The position numbers and the translations under genes are program-made. DNA of 64,000 nt, from positions 27,141,636-27,205,635 of the forward strand of contig JACGWO010000002.1 in NCBI GenBank assembly GCA_034509735.1, read 5' to 3'. The notes beneath the pieces are model-generated. The model made no database searches, was not told the origin of the DNA, and saw nothing but the letters and a program-made list of their open reading frames with translations. The stretch is from Sesamum alatum. Its lineage: Eukaryota > Streptophyta > Magnoliopsida > Lamiales > Pedaliaceae. How positions within the stretch are numbered: position 1 is the stretch's first letter; each line of letters begins with the position of its first letter. Positions 20,589-33,214 of this stretch are shown here, piece by piece.

Positions 20589-23538
20589 TCAAATATCTTA
20601 AAAAGTATCCACATAATGTTTGATTAATCATTTTATAAAATTTTCTCTTTTGATCAGTGCAATTAATCCAAAGGGAATTATCTTATAATTGTTTTCATCC
20701 TCTTTCAAGTGTATGAAAAATCATATTTAATTAGATAGTTTACCAATTTTCATGGAGACTAAATTAAGTAAATACATTGACATGTTTGATAATCATGCAA
20801 TCCTCACAAGAATTAAGCCTAATCTCGTGGTTAATTCTTGTGTTTAATTACTAACTTTCTAACATGGAACTTCACCTTTCAGTACTTTGCTCGATGTCTA
20901 AAACGTGCAAATACATGGAGCATATTCACAAGCAAATAAAGAATTTAGGAATTAAATTGGATTAATAAACCCATAATATAAAAGAGAAAACTAAAATAAT
21001 TCTATTATTCTACCAAAGGTTCAACTTAATTCCAGGACAAAAAAATGTTTACTCAGCATGAACTCGACAAACAAAGAAACTACAAATCCTAAGCAAAACA
21101 TCAAGAAAAACACTAAAGAGAAAAAGAGATAAAAAAAACTAGATCCAGATTCTCCTAGCCAGCTTGACACTTAGTAAAACTTCTCGCTTCTCTCCAAGCT
21201 CTTCGAAAGTGGTGAAAATGTGTTTGTGACTGTGAATGTAGTATTTTTGTCCCTTGAACTCGTCCATCCTCACACCTTTTATAGCTGAAAATCTTGTAGA
21301 ATCGTGATAGACAAGAATTCTCGTGAAACTCTATTTCTGTCTTGAGAACACGCCCTGAGGAGGGAACATAGTCAGGCGTGTTTTGCATCGTCTGATACTC
21401 GAATTCTACTTGGAGGCAAACACGGGTGTGTGGGAGTACATGGCTAGGCTGTGTACCTCTCAGGTTGAGTCTGATTTCCATGTTCTAGAGAACACGGTAG
21501 TATCCAGTGACACAACCGGAGGAATTTGATATTTTTGGAATGGTAGAAGTTCAAACAAAGAAATTTTCTGATTATTTCTTCAAAAAAGCTTTTGGTGTAC
21601 GTGAAAGGACGACCACATACTAAAGACGTCGATTTAGTCTAAATCCATAAAATTTTATATTTTAGGGAGAGAGTGGTTAATCAAGAATGGAGGAAGAAAT
21701 AGTTGGAACGTGAAGGTAATACAAACCACCAACATTTGAAGACGAGAACGATGATGATGACGATGAAGAACCATTTGAACCTTCAACATTTCCTCCGATC
21801 TAGAGAGTGGTAGAGAAAACGTTGATTTTGAAGGGTTATATTATCCACACCGACAGTATCGCATATGGGGAATATTCATCAAATATGTATGAGTGACAAA
21901 TGATTCCCAAATAATTGTTTTCAATATGAACTATATGTTGTTTAAGATGTTGATGCGAGCAAAAGGTGTTCATTTGGGTACGTGCAACTTGAGATCTTTG
22001 GGTCTGGCTTTTTACATATCTTGAACAAAGGACCTCAAAAAACACGTTAGCAATCCGACGCTCAAACCAGTAAACAGTGATAAAAATAAGAATTAAATCT
22101 GAAAAGGCGTGATATAGAGTGATAATTCAGTGTGAAAGTGCTAAAGCAATAGTGCTTTTGTGCGTGTGAGTGTTGCAAATACGTTACCTTTTATCGGAGT
22201 GTGGGCCAAGCCCTTTTTCATAGCTTTTGCCTCCTGCCAACTCGGGAGGGTAGTTACCAAGAAGGATCTTCTAGTTATCGATCATTGGGGGCTCATCCTT
22301 TAACGAGATAAGCCTTCCCACACGATAAACTTTTTGGACTCCCAGGGGGTGGTTTGTGTAGACGCAAAACCTCTAGATCCTTGGGCGTCCTTGTCGCTAG
22401 ATGGCTATTACTCTTTCGAGTTGTTGGCCGGAGGTTTCAACGCCATATGGGAGTGAGAATGTTTTCATATCCAAGCGGTTGCATTGTCAGCTCCCTTCCA
22501 AGCTCTTCGTGCAACTAGCAGACTTTGCTGCTCATCCAGTTCTAGGCCTGGACACCCCCCCCCCCCCCACCCAATCCAGTCAGTTATGCATCTTGATTAT
22601 AATTTATAAAATTATAAGTTAAACATAAAAAGTTAAAATAATATAAAATCTAAATTTGAAGGATTATTAATAATATTTGTGTAGGGAAAAAAATAATACT
22701 TGTTTAAAAAAAGAGAGAAAGAAAAAGATACCTAAGTTGAAAAAGTTTGGCAAGCGCATTTTGGTTTAATTGGTAAAAATATGTCACTTTTCGTCTATCT
22801 ATTGATGCGAATACCGTGTTGATGGATAATTTTCAATAGCTTTATAAATAATCTATGACCTCAAGTTATATCACGTAGATTTTTAATTCAAATGGTTACA
22901 TTGAACTAATTATTGCGCAATTAGCATACAATTAAAAAATTGATCAATTATATAATAAATATATTACACTTGTTGTTCAATTGGTTCGCTCTCAAAATTT
23001 AATTTAAATAAAAAAATTCATAATTCATTGTAGTAATTCAAATCATTCAATTTTTTTCTAATAACAAAAAGAAAGAGTAAAGAAGATTGATATAGAAGGG
23101 TGATGTTGTGTCGCCTAGGATTTCGTACATGTCGCGTCGCGTTGTGGTATTCATCATGTGTATTTTATATGATTATGCGTACTGATATATCACTTTATTC
23201 AAAGGCACATCTCAGTCAAATTCTTGGGACACGAATCGTGGTGTGAAAGAGACCAGGTGGTAGGCTTACCAATGGATTATTCCATTAAAATATGGATGTT
23301 GGATGGACCCCAAGATGTTGAGATAGACTTATCAATGGATTCCCTCATTAAAATACTCAAGGATCTCGACGTGAAATCTCTGCTATGTTGAGCAGCTTAA
23401 TTCAAGGATGTCTGTAATAATTTAATTTAAACTCTTGTTCATTTTTTACTGAAAATAATTGAAAGTAATGGTTTTTATTAATAATTTATGTTTTTGAATT
23501 GTTTAATTGATGTTATTTAAATAAGGTTTTTCTATCAA
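20589..23538. other. Unassigned repeat-like region
   Basis: No convincing coding sequence. At 20700-21530 the minus strand has a TATA box (TATAAAAGG near 21278) and repeated ACACG/CGTGT words typical of plant gypsy LTRs, so a decayed LTR is likely, but boundaries are not visible. 22090-22420 resembles LTR or leader sequence. A C15 run lies at 22555-22569. A short F-box-like frame (LSMDSLIKILKDLDVKSLL) lies at 23314-23390 and ends in stops. Confidence 0.4.
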
Positions 23539-23546
23539 TTTTAAAA

Positions 23547-23794
23547 TGGGATAAATGCAATTTACCCCCCTATGATATAAGAAATGAGCGAAACCCCCAT
23601 ATGAAAAAATAATTAGCAAATTACCTTCCTGTGTTTTGAGAAATGAAACAAATTACCCCCCTATCAATAGAAAAAAACACAGGGGGTAATTTGCATCATT
23701 TTAAGATCATAGGGGGTAATTTACTAATTATTTTTTCACATGGGAGTTTTTGCTCATTTTTTATATCACAGGGCGGTAAATTGCATTTATCCCA
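23547..23794. mobile_element. Palindromic MITE, 248 bp
   Basis: Two long inverted arms make up nearly the whole element. The left arm begins TGGGATAAATGCAATTTACC and the right arm is its imperfect complement, ending GGTAAATTGCATTTATCCCA. The arms are about 110 bp with a small loop near 23665. Flanks read TTTTAAAA on both sides (23539-23546, 23795-23802), an 8-bp duplication. Because that word is itself palindromic, the duplication cannot be told from TIR sequence with certainty. Non-coding. Confidence 0.75.
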
Positions 23795-23802
23795 TTTTAA
23801 AA

Positions 23803-24734
23803 GTATAGAGATAAAACTTGCATATTAAGTTATTTCTCGAAAAACTCCCTACAAAAAGAAATGGATTGTTGTTTACATTGTGAATAATCACAACTTAAAA
23901 ATTATGGCAAATCTATAATATGCACCCCAGTCAAAAAAATCAATAGGAAAAATTATGTTTTGACAACAGTTACTTAATAATTGTAATGATCTTAACTATA
24001 ACCAAATCATTTGTTATGGGTTCAGTTGTACCTAATATTTTCGCCTAACTTGCAAAAACAATGACTAATAATTATTGCACAACCATAATTAATTAGTATT
24101 TGTCATTTTTTTTTTATTTTTAACCATAATAATTAACTTTTACCAAAAGTAATATTTGTTTTACTGTAGCTCCATTTTTTGTTCTTTTTCACTTATATTA
24201 TCACACAATCCCAATTGTTTGTTTTTTTACTAGTGAACTTACAATTTACTCCCACTATAAAAATAGAAACTAATACAAACATCTCGTAGGCCTTGAATTT
24301 TTATAAGAATGAATTGAGAGCGTTAAGCACACTCAAGCTTTCTTCTATTAGTTCTATATGAAACTTAATTCTCGATTAGAATAATATGAACATGAGAAAT
24401 TCTGGATGTTGCACCATTTTAGAAATAAAAGATAAAAAAAATCCCTCAAAACTCCTGAAAATTACTAAATATCCAAATAATTCAAGTATTTTTGTTTGGA
24501 TTGGACCGAGTCAAATGATATAATTTCTTATTTAAACCGTACAATCTATCTTAAATCAATGAAACTAAATACATTCACATCATTTGATACCATTAGTTCA
24601 AGTGAAATAGTAGATCACTTTTACAAATAATTTATCACTATATTTTGTTGGGTAAGATTTTTGCGTTGAAGGGCTATTATTGGATCCTACTCAATGCTTT
24701 TTCATCATATATTTTCGTTTTAAATTATGATATG
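23803..24734. other. AT-rich spacer, no gene
   Basis: Low-complexity AT-rich sequence lying between the MITE and the LTR element. I see no coding frame, RNA gene or repeat boundary in it. Confidence 0.5.
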
Positions 24735-25360
24735 TGTTAAATATACATACATATTGCAAGAGTTTGATGTCTCCTAAACTTGTGGTTAAGGAGGACTCCT
24801 CTTGTGTAAAGAGTTTGTAGTCTCTTAGACTTTGTATTGGGATTGAACTCCTCTTATGCACACCTATAAATAGGGTGCTTCTATGGAACCAAATAGACAT
24901 TCCATTCGATGTATATTCTCTCAAAGTCTCACGCAAATAGCTCTCTCTATTCTCTCTTGGAGAATCACCAAAAGTCTCTGAGGGTTTAAGGTGTGTAAAT
25001 GAGTGGCTTACTCTGGTAGTAATCCACCGAGGCGAGCAAGACGTGTTCGTGGGCTCTTCAATATTTGGAGCAAGGTTCTATGTGGGGAGATCTTGAAGAT
25101 GTTTGTGGGGATCTTGAAGATGTACGTGGGGTAATCTTCAAGAACGAGCAAGACGATGTGTTCGTGATCCAATCGAAGGCATGAGCTTGTAGATGAGCCA
25201 GATCCGGATACGTGGATCGAAATACTTTCCGTTGCTACAGGTTTAACCAATCTACGATTGTGTGCTAATGTGTATATTAATTATATGACGTGCACCTAGA
25301 GATAATATATTCTATGCGAGAATATTTATTTTATGTATTAAACATTGTTATTTTCCAACA
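24735..25360 (+). repeat. 5' LTR of element 24735-31883
   Basis: Begins TGTTAAATATACATAC, ends ATTTTCCAACA. A TATA box (CCTATAAATAGG) lies at 24863-24874. Matches the 3' LTR with scattered substitutions (about 7 in the first 155 bases). Confidence 0.92.
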
Positions 25361-25361
25361 G

Positions 25362-25373
25362 TGGTATCAGAGC
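25362..25373 (+). other. Primer binding site (initiator Met tRNA type)
   Basis: TGGTATCAGAGC starts two bases after the 5' LTR end. This is the common plant copia-type primer site, complementary to the 3' end of initiator methionine tRNA. Confidence 0.85.
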
Positions 25374-28018
25374 TAATATGGCTTAGTCTCGCTTGATTTG
25401 CCTGATTAATCGCGAAAGTTTTTTTGTATATTTATTTTTTTGAAAATTCTTTTTTACCATGAACGCTTAAGTTTTTTCATTGATTTTTTCACTATGTGTA
25501 GATCTATTTGTGGAGATCATGTGGTTAAAATTTGGTGAAAATCGAATGAGTGGTTTGTGAGAAAAATCAAACCCTAGTTTTTAAATTTATTTGTTTTGAG
25601 CAGAAAATCAAACCTGATTATGTGTTTTTTATTAAAGTATTTTTATGCTATATTGTGGAGCATGAAAAGAGGTTCGAAACGGTGTCTGAATCATCAAAAA
25701 TGGATTTAAAATGAATTAGATATGAATATTTTAAGTTTTTGATGAAAAATACACGATCGCCGAAAATTGGCTGGCGGAGTCGCCGAAAACGTGTCACTGG
25801 CGCCAGAGACGTGCTGATTGGTTGCTGATGTTGCGCCAATTGGGTGTGGGTCCTATGATGGCAGTCTAGGCGCCAATTGGACGGTGATTCGGCACCAACT
25901 AGACGTTGACTTGGCGCCAATTGGGTGTAGAGTTTAATGCCTCGTGATTGGCTTGTGAGCCGAGCCGAGCTGAGGCGAGCTTGTTGTGCATGGCTAGCTT
26001 ATGGTTGGCTAGCGGCTAAGGCTTTGTTTGGCTGCAATTTGTTTCAGTTGTTTTTTGAAAATCCATTTTCTCAATAATATATATATATATATATATATTT
26101 TCCTAAATATTTATATTTGATGGGGCGACCTTTCCGGGTTGTTGAAAAGAATTTTTTTTTTCTAAGTCGAAATATTTATATTTTCTTTTTTCTTGTATTG
26201 TAGAAAATTAGAGCATGACTTAGAAAATAACGTGTCTTTATTTATTGCAATATTTGTGATTGCAATTTATGACATGTTGATTATTTATTATTGCATTTGC
26301 GATTGCAATTTATGCCATGTCGATTATTGATTATTGCAATATTTTTGTTTGCAATTTATGCTATTTTGAATTTATTATTGAATATTATGTGATTGCAATT
26401 CCTAAACATGATTATTTTAATTGCAATTTTTTATTTTTTTTTTGTGATTGCAATTTATGCTAGCATATTTTTGTGATTCAAATATGCTAATAAGTGCTCC
26501 TATTACATTAATGCATGCCTAGATAATTGCGTAACAATATATGTTTATTGCAATTTTATTGAATATGTGCAATATGATTTTGTGCTATGAATATATGGAC
26601 ATTAACATTTGGGTGCTCATGTATGATGTGAGTATTTTATTATTTGTGGAGATAATTTGTGACATGGTGGTAATTAATGCGGTATTCCCATTTTTTTAGA
26701 TTGATATAGTAGGCCTTGGATGTAACTTTTTTAGCATAATATAGTAGGCGTTATATCAATGTAATTACATTTTTGGAAAATGTATTTTTTAGGCCATTTT
26801 TTGGAGGCCATGTATTTTTTTGTGGGGATATGTTTCGTTATTTACCACCATAGGGCCAAATTATCTCAACATGATGCACCAAATGTTACAGTAACCCTTG
26901 CGGGGCTATTTATTATTTTATTTTATGCATATCGCATATGGCATGCACGTAGAGTTTTTTTTGGACATGGAGTTTTTTATTCATAATCAGTAAATAGTTT
27001 ATTATGACTCTTACTCATTGGGAGATGATTACTAGCCGTGTGGAGAAATTTTTGATTCCGCTGGTATAAAGAAATAATAAATAATTTACTTGAATCTAGA
27101 ATATAATATAAGGTCAGTACTATATTTTTTGCACATACCTAGAGATCTTAGGTTAACTCACCATTCTTTTTAAGTCTATTAAATGTTGATATGGATAATT
27201 GCCTAATATTATCGTGAAAACATGCGCTTTTATTGGTTAAGCTGCAAACTAAAGAATCTCATTGGAGAGTTGTCAAGCTCTATTCTTGAATATGAGCTCG
27301 CTCATCCTTAAGTTGCTAATTGAGTTCACTTATGGATATTTATGTGTTCAACCAAAATCGCCAAACTTGAGGTATGATTTTTTCGGTTGAAACACAAAAT
27401 AGATGCACTTGTTTCTCATGTTGAACCAACTAAAGTGTTGTTGGATCAAACAAAGAGTAGCACGATAAGTGCAAGACTGAAAAATATGATCCACGAGGTA
27501 ATAATCGTATTACTTTTTCTAAAGCAAGTAATACCAACAATTGTCATAGTGCTATGGGAAATTAGTTACTCCACTCGTAATTGAACTGAGAGGAAGTTTA
27601 ACTAAATAAATGCTCTCTCATTAACTTTTCTAGGGTCTCTAATTCTCTCCTTAGATGGATGGTAGATATGGCAAGACGTAACACATATAATTCGAGATTG
27701 AACAAAATGACTATTATCGGTATTGTGCGTTAGTACAGAAATATTGTGGCATAGCGCACAAAAGGAGGCATTTTGGAAGTGCCACCCCACGCTTATTTAT
27801 TGATATGAGTTGTACTCTTCAAGAGTCATATAAAAAGCAATGGAGCTACTCTAAAGAGTTGTGCAAAAGGCACTAGTTATCCAATATAGTCCAATCGTAT
27901 TAAGAGCACTCCTAAGACATTTGTTGTATGTTGTGGCTTATCCATCTTAGATGCATTTTTTACTGTCATTTACATTTCTTCTATCACTTCTTGTGTTATG
28001 GCATATGGGATTTTGAGA

Positions 28019-28250
28019 ATGACCATGTTAGCTAGAACAAACTATTTGGTTTAATTCGCTAAAGTCGACCTCCCCGAGGAAGATTATGTTAGCTAGAGGA
28101 GGCCACTTGGTTCATTCACTAAAGGTTATTCTTCCTTGAGATTGACCATGTTAGCTAGAAAAAACCACCTGGTTCACTCGCTAAATCAACCTCACCGAGG
28201 AAGATTATGTTAGCTAGAAGAGGCCTCTTGGTTCACTCGCTAAAAGGTTA
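28019..28250 (+). repeat. ~122-bp tandem duplication with half-unit repeats
   Basis: Phrase pairs GACCATGTTAGCTAGAA (28021, 28144) and ATTATGTTAGCTAGA (28083, 28204) recur with a period near 122 bp. Each half carries GTTAGCTAG ... TTGGTTCA ... CGCTAAA. Located in the interior of the LTR element. Confidence 0.7.
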
Positions 28251-31200
28251 CCCTTGATTTTTCCTAGCGAAAAGAGTTCGCTGGAAAATAAGGAGGGTTT
28301 ATCAAACCACTAAAACTTGTCCAATAAATTATTGCGGACTTATGAGTATGAGGCATTAAATGATGCAATAGTATTTCTCGCGTTATTGATCAGTGCACCT
28401 TTCTCACTAGTTGAAAAGCACTATTTTCAGTAATTTTTGACAAGGGTAGAGAATTAAAGGATGTGAACATTATGGTTCCATGTACTGACAAGGAGCGAAA
28501 GTACCATGTCTGATTATGTTGGACAAATACTAAGGAATATAAAACTACAAAGAATCATGATTCTAATCTCTTAGCGGATGCATGAGCTTGCAAAAGGAAA
28601 ATAATCTAACATTTCTAGAAATGTCTAGAATTTAAATGGCACAAGACCATTTTGCATTTCACTTGGGTAGATGCAATATTCGAATGCAGCCTACAACATG
28701 ATAAAGTGCCCCTACAAAGTTCTCCAACTTTTGTAATATGGTAGCAAGCATATGGCATGTACCTACTGAATTGGCAAGATATGAACAAATGGTTCATGGA
28801 GAAATTGGTCGCGTAATATAGATTCCTTTAGAAGGAACCTTTTTTTGAGATCCGTGAGGTCAATAGAGTCTTAACTATGAGAGTGAAAAGATTCTTAAGA
28901 GAGGCTCTCATTCTCTGTAATGATGATATTTTATTCATCTTTAGTTGCGAGAGATAATCGAAGCGACTCAAAAGTCAGTGGGAGTGTCTGACTAGAGAAA
29001 GGATTTTCAAATTCCACAAATAAGGAGTGGACATTAATAATGTTCCCCATCGTCTATATGAGACTGAATGGGTATCCTCCACAAGTATTTGATGGATATT
29101 GATGAGTCAAGAATTGACTTCACGTAACACTTCCAGTGTACAAGTGCTTAGAGGGAATTGATAAGCCTAATGACTAAGAACAAGGTTGATCTTCTATCTA
29201 TATGTAAGATTATTTCGAAACATGTAGTTTCTAAAAGGTCAAGAGCAAAGTAGATAGTTTATTATAAGTATAAAGGTCAACTGACGGTGAAATATTTACA
29301 CCCACTGAGGGGTGTAGTTTTGAGACATTCTCCTTGATGGTGAGATTTGTCTGAACTCGCCATAGCCACTATCACCACTTTCACCTAGGTGCTCCTAGCT
29401 GATGATAGTTGACATATCCAATTAAATAGTGGACATGATGATCATGTGGATCTTCTAGTTAATTCAAGTTGTGGGGCAAGCGCAAGTTTGGTGCTTGCAA
29501 GCTCTATTTATAACTTGAATTATTGTCCAGGTAGTGATAATATCGATTCCACCGAGCTATCATTTGATAGGCTTAACGATGATCGAGATGACCACCAGAT
29601 ATGTCAAAATTGTGAGAGAATTAGTTCTCATTCGATGGGGGCGAATTATTTTGATGGTTAGAAGTAATGTGGAGATATCGCCAAATAGAATGGCAGTCTT
29701 TCGCATGGACATAGGAGCAAGTATGATGCATACTTAGTGTTCAAATACTAAAGTTGTATACGTATCATACTATCCTAATTGATACTCCATAATCACAGTG
29801 TTCTTAGTTATGGGAGATGCCTTAAATTGAAAGAAGAAAAGAAATGACGTGTTCGTGGGCGCTGTAGAATGTTTGATATGCAATATGTGTGCACAACTAG
29901 TCCTATGCTCAATAATTAGAATGGTGAGTAGATATCGAAGTGATCTTTGATGCACATATCGTGATGCAACAAAGTGATATATGAAAGTAATCTAAGATCA
30001 GACTAAAGACTATTTGGTCATGATGCCTATGTGATGCACATAGAGAAACTTTGTATACTTTTGGGCGTCAAGTATTGTTGGAGGACCTAGTATACAGATG
30101 CCAGATATTATTGATGAGACATGCGCATAATCAATTATTCTCCAACATGTTCTACGAGCGGTATGAGAGCTCATCCCTTTTACCAAGCCTTGGTATTGAT
30201 GAAGGCATGTTAGTGGTAAAGGATCATGTAGAACTTGATTTTTATGGCTTGTGAGAACATTAGATTGGTACTGAATTATGAAATGCCACTAGGCCCTGAT
30301 TGGCCCTCTCACAAGGGTAATCGCCTTGGCGCTGCGATAGCGAGCAGGATGAGACTTGAAAGATCATTTCGCATTAGTGAGTCATGCAAATGATCACCTT
30401 CGCACTTGAGAAGTGGGAAAGGCCAATGTATAATGAATAGTCGCCTTGGCTAGAGAAGCTAAGATGAGATCACATATTTGATCGATTATGAAGTATGTCC
30501 GAACTTTATAAAAAGCCTATTTTTGAGCTGAACGTAGGAACTACTAGAAGGCATTAAGAGAGTGACTGTTTGGTAGTGCGCAAGTTAGACGCTTGGACAG
30601 AGACTGGACTTAGGTTCATATGATGTTGGGAGCCGTGACATGCCCAAGTTGAGTGGGAGCTCCATCACAACATGTATTCATACTACATGTGCTTTAAGCT
30701 GACCTCTTATGAGGAGTGACTGAATGGGTCCCTACGTCGTTACTGTGGGAGCCCATATTATTTCTTGTACCCTTTGGAACTCTGGACCATGTCATGAGGT
30801 GGAAGCTTGATGATGCTACTTTAGCATGTCATCCAATGGCCAAGTGTGATTCGGTCTGTCGGAGCATGTCTAGGAAAGCTGTCAAGACCAAGCTGATTGG
30901 TATGAGAGGCCGAGAAATAACTAAGTTGGTAACTCACTTGTGTTCTATGGTTCATAGCCCGGGCGATTGTGTTGGAAAATATCCAACTAGTCATGAATAT
31001 ACTTGAGTGAGTTAAGCATGCTCTATTTATTGAGGGATCTATAGATATTTGATTAAGTGTGACCACAAGGTTTGGGGTCCACAGCGAGTTTTTTGGAGTT
31101 GAAGAGTTATGTTAGTTTTGGTGATGACTTATATAACTCTCCTTACTTTTTGTCTTTCTCGATTGGTCGCACGCCTTATTCCCTGTATGAAAGAGGGGAT

Positions 31201-31256
31201 AAGAGATGAGAAATTTTCAATTGAGGAGGCTATGTCAAATATGTATGAGTGGGAGA

Positions 31257-31883
31257 TGTTAATTATACATACATATTATAAGAGTTTGATGTCTCCTAAA
31301 CTTGTGGTTAAGGAGGACTCCTCTTGTGTAAAGAGTTTGTAGTCTCTTAAACTTTGTATTGGGATTGAACTCCTCTTGTGCACACCTATAAATAGAGTGG
31401 TTCTATGGAACCAAATAGACATTCCATTCGATGTGTATTCTCCCAAAGCCTCACACAAATAACTCTCTCTATTCTCTGTTGGAGAATCACCAAAAAGTCT
31501 CCGAGGGTTTAAGATGTGTAAATGAGTGGCTTACTCTGGTAGTAATCCACCGAGGCGAGCAAGACGTGTTCGTGGGCTCTTTAATATTTGGAGCAAGGTT
31601 CGACGTGGGGAGATCTTGCAGATGTTCGTGGGGATCTTGAAGATGTACGTGGGGTAATCTTCAAGAACGAGCAAGACCATATGTTCGTGATCCAATCGAA
31701 GGCATGAGCTTGTAGACGAGTCAGATCCGGATATGTGGATCGAAATACTTTCCGCTGCTACAGGTTTAACCAACCCACGATTGTGTGCTAATGTGTATAT
31801 TAATTACATAACGTGCACCTAGAGATTACATATTCTATGCGAGAATATTTATTTTATGTATTAACTATTGTTATTTTCCAACA
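31257..31883 (+). repeat. 3' LTR of element 24735-31883
   Basis: Begins TGTTAATTATACATAC directly after GAGTGGGAGA and ends TTTTCCAACA. Flanked by ATATG. The small minus frames here (31276-31458, 31531-31773) mirror those in the 5' LTR and are not genes. Confidence 0.92.
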
Positions 31884-32217
31884 ATATGCTTAGCTAAAAA
31901 TAAATCTGGAAGCGTTAACTTGATAATGGATCTAAATTTTTATATTATATTAGTGGTAATTGCATATTCGATGTGTGAACCATATAAAAAATAATTATAC
32001 TTACAACAATAAATAACTATAAAAGATGATGTCATTTAGTAAAGAGATTAATGGTTAAATCAGTTTTAATAAAATATAAATTAATTTTTTTTATTCAATT
32101 AAAAATTAGTTATAACTAAAGAAAATTTTATAGAGAAGAACAAAAGATTTTTTTTTTCTTCTAAACTATAATATTGAAGCATGTATACAATAGGATGCTT
32201 AAGAGCTTATTTGGTTG

Positions 32218-32499
32218 ACCAATGATCTTTTAGCCTAATGGTGAAGGTTGATGACTCATTACCTTAGAGGTTACTGGTTCAAACCCTACTAATGCGTGGG
32301 ATGTTGTTTATAGTATAGTATATATTGTTTGTATAGTGTAATAGCAAGGTGTTGTTTAGATTTAATTTATGTGATATTGTTGATTAGGGTATGATTGTGT
32401 AATTGTCTCTGTTAGATATTGGTAATCAACAGAACTGATTGTAATCGATTTACTTCAAGTAATAATAATTCATCGCTTTCACTTAAAAAAAAAAAAAAA
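32218..32499 (+). mobile_element. tRNA-derived SINE with 17-bp target duplication
   Basis: A body of about 282 bp starts near the RNA polymerase III promoter: box A TAGCCTAATGG (32231-32241) and box B GGTTCAAACCC (32276-32286), spaced as in tRNA genes. It ends in an A tail (about 32485-32499). Flanks AAGAGCTTATTTGGTTG (32201-32217) and AAGAGCTTATGTGGTTG (32500-32516) differ at one base and fit LINE-driven insertion. SINEs encode no protein. Confidence 0.88.
32231..32286 (+). promoter_or_regulatory. Internal RNA polymerase III promoter (A and B boxes) of SINE
   Basis: Box A-like TAGCCTAATGG and box B-like GGTTCAAACCC lie 34 bp apart, which is the tRNA-gene arrangement. Confidence 0.75.
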
Positions 32500-32954
32500 A
32501 AGAGCTTATGTGGTTGGGGTGAAAAAATTTGGTGAAAAATATATAAGAACAATGAAAATAAAAAGACATGTATAAGAAAATTTTGGTATTTGGTTATGGA
32601 GAATAGACAGAGGGGAAGTAATGCTGGATGTATATAAAACCTCTCTGAAATCAAATTTTGTTTCTTTTCCAAATTGGGCGGAAAAGTAAATATAATGGCA
32701 AACAAATAAAAAAAAGTAGATGTATTCTTTTTTTCCTTTTCTCGCTAGTAACACTCGTATATAATTTTTGAGAAAAAAATATTCATATGAAAATATTGTT
32801 GGTCTTGTTTGATGAATATTCTTATTAATAAGTTTTTTTTATTTAATTTTAGTTTTTTAGCAAATTAAAATTATTTGAGTCTAATAGGAACTTGTTTATT
32901 TTCTAGTACAAAAGGAAGGAAAAGGGCTAATAAATAAAATCTCAAAATTAATAA

Positions 32955-33214
32955 GGGTAAATTACATTGACACCCCTGAGGTTAGGTCCAATTATACAAA
33001 CACCCCCTATTATTTTCGAAAAAATTATAGTTACACTCCCTGAGGGGTGTTAGTGTAATATTTTTTAGGGGGTATTAGTGTAAGCTCTACCTTTGAATAG
33101 GGTGTGTAGTTGTAATACAACTATAACCTCAGGGCATGTAGTCGTAATTTTGCACAAATAGGGGGTGTTTGTGTATTTTGGTCTAACCTCAAGGGTTGTC
33201 ATTGTAATTTACCC
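32955..33214. mobile_element. MULE-type MITE, 260 bp, 9-bp target duplication
   Basis: The left arm starts GGGTAAATTACATTGACACC and the right arm ends GTCATTGTAATTTACCC. The arms are inverted repeats of at least 57 bp, including AACACCCCCTATT and AATAGGGGGTGTT. Flanks are identical over nine bases: AATTAATAA at 32946-32954 and 33215-33223. A 9-bp duplication with long TIRs is typical of Mutator-like elements. No coding capacity. Confidence 0.88.

Larger units (their letters stand above)
24735..31883 (+). mobile_element. LTR retrotransposon with 626-bp LTRs, unrecognised interior
   Basis: Complete by structure: 5' LTR 24735-25360, 3' LTR 31257-31883, TG...CA ends, and a perfect target duplication ATATG at 24730-24734 and 31884-31888. 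A Met-type primer site follows the 5' LTR, and a purine-rich GAGTGGGAGA precedes the 3' LTR. The 5.9 kb interior shows no readable gag, protease, integrase or RT motif in any frame. It is rich in short direct repeats (26210-26470, 28019-28250) and has GCGCCAATTGG repeats at 25840-25925. It is either a very decayed copia element or a non-autonomous derivative moved by another element's proteins. Confidence 0.85.

Noticed and set aside
22755..22810. tRNA-like GGTTTAATTGGTAAAA suggestive of a SINE A box
   Set aside because: No B box at the right spacing, no tail, no target duplication.
25840..25925. GCGCCAATTGG repeats as a possible regulatory array
   Set aside because: Kept only as part of the retroelement interior. 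Spacing is irregular and there is no independent evidence of function.
32412..32754. Minus-strand frames of 82-97 aa
   Set aside because: They cross the SINE A tail and a MITE-like region, so the Phe-rich runs come from the poly-A tract.
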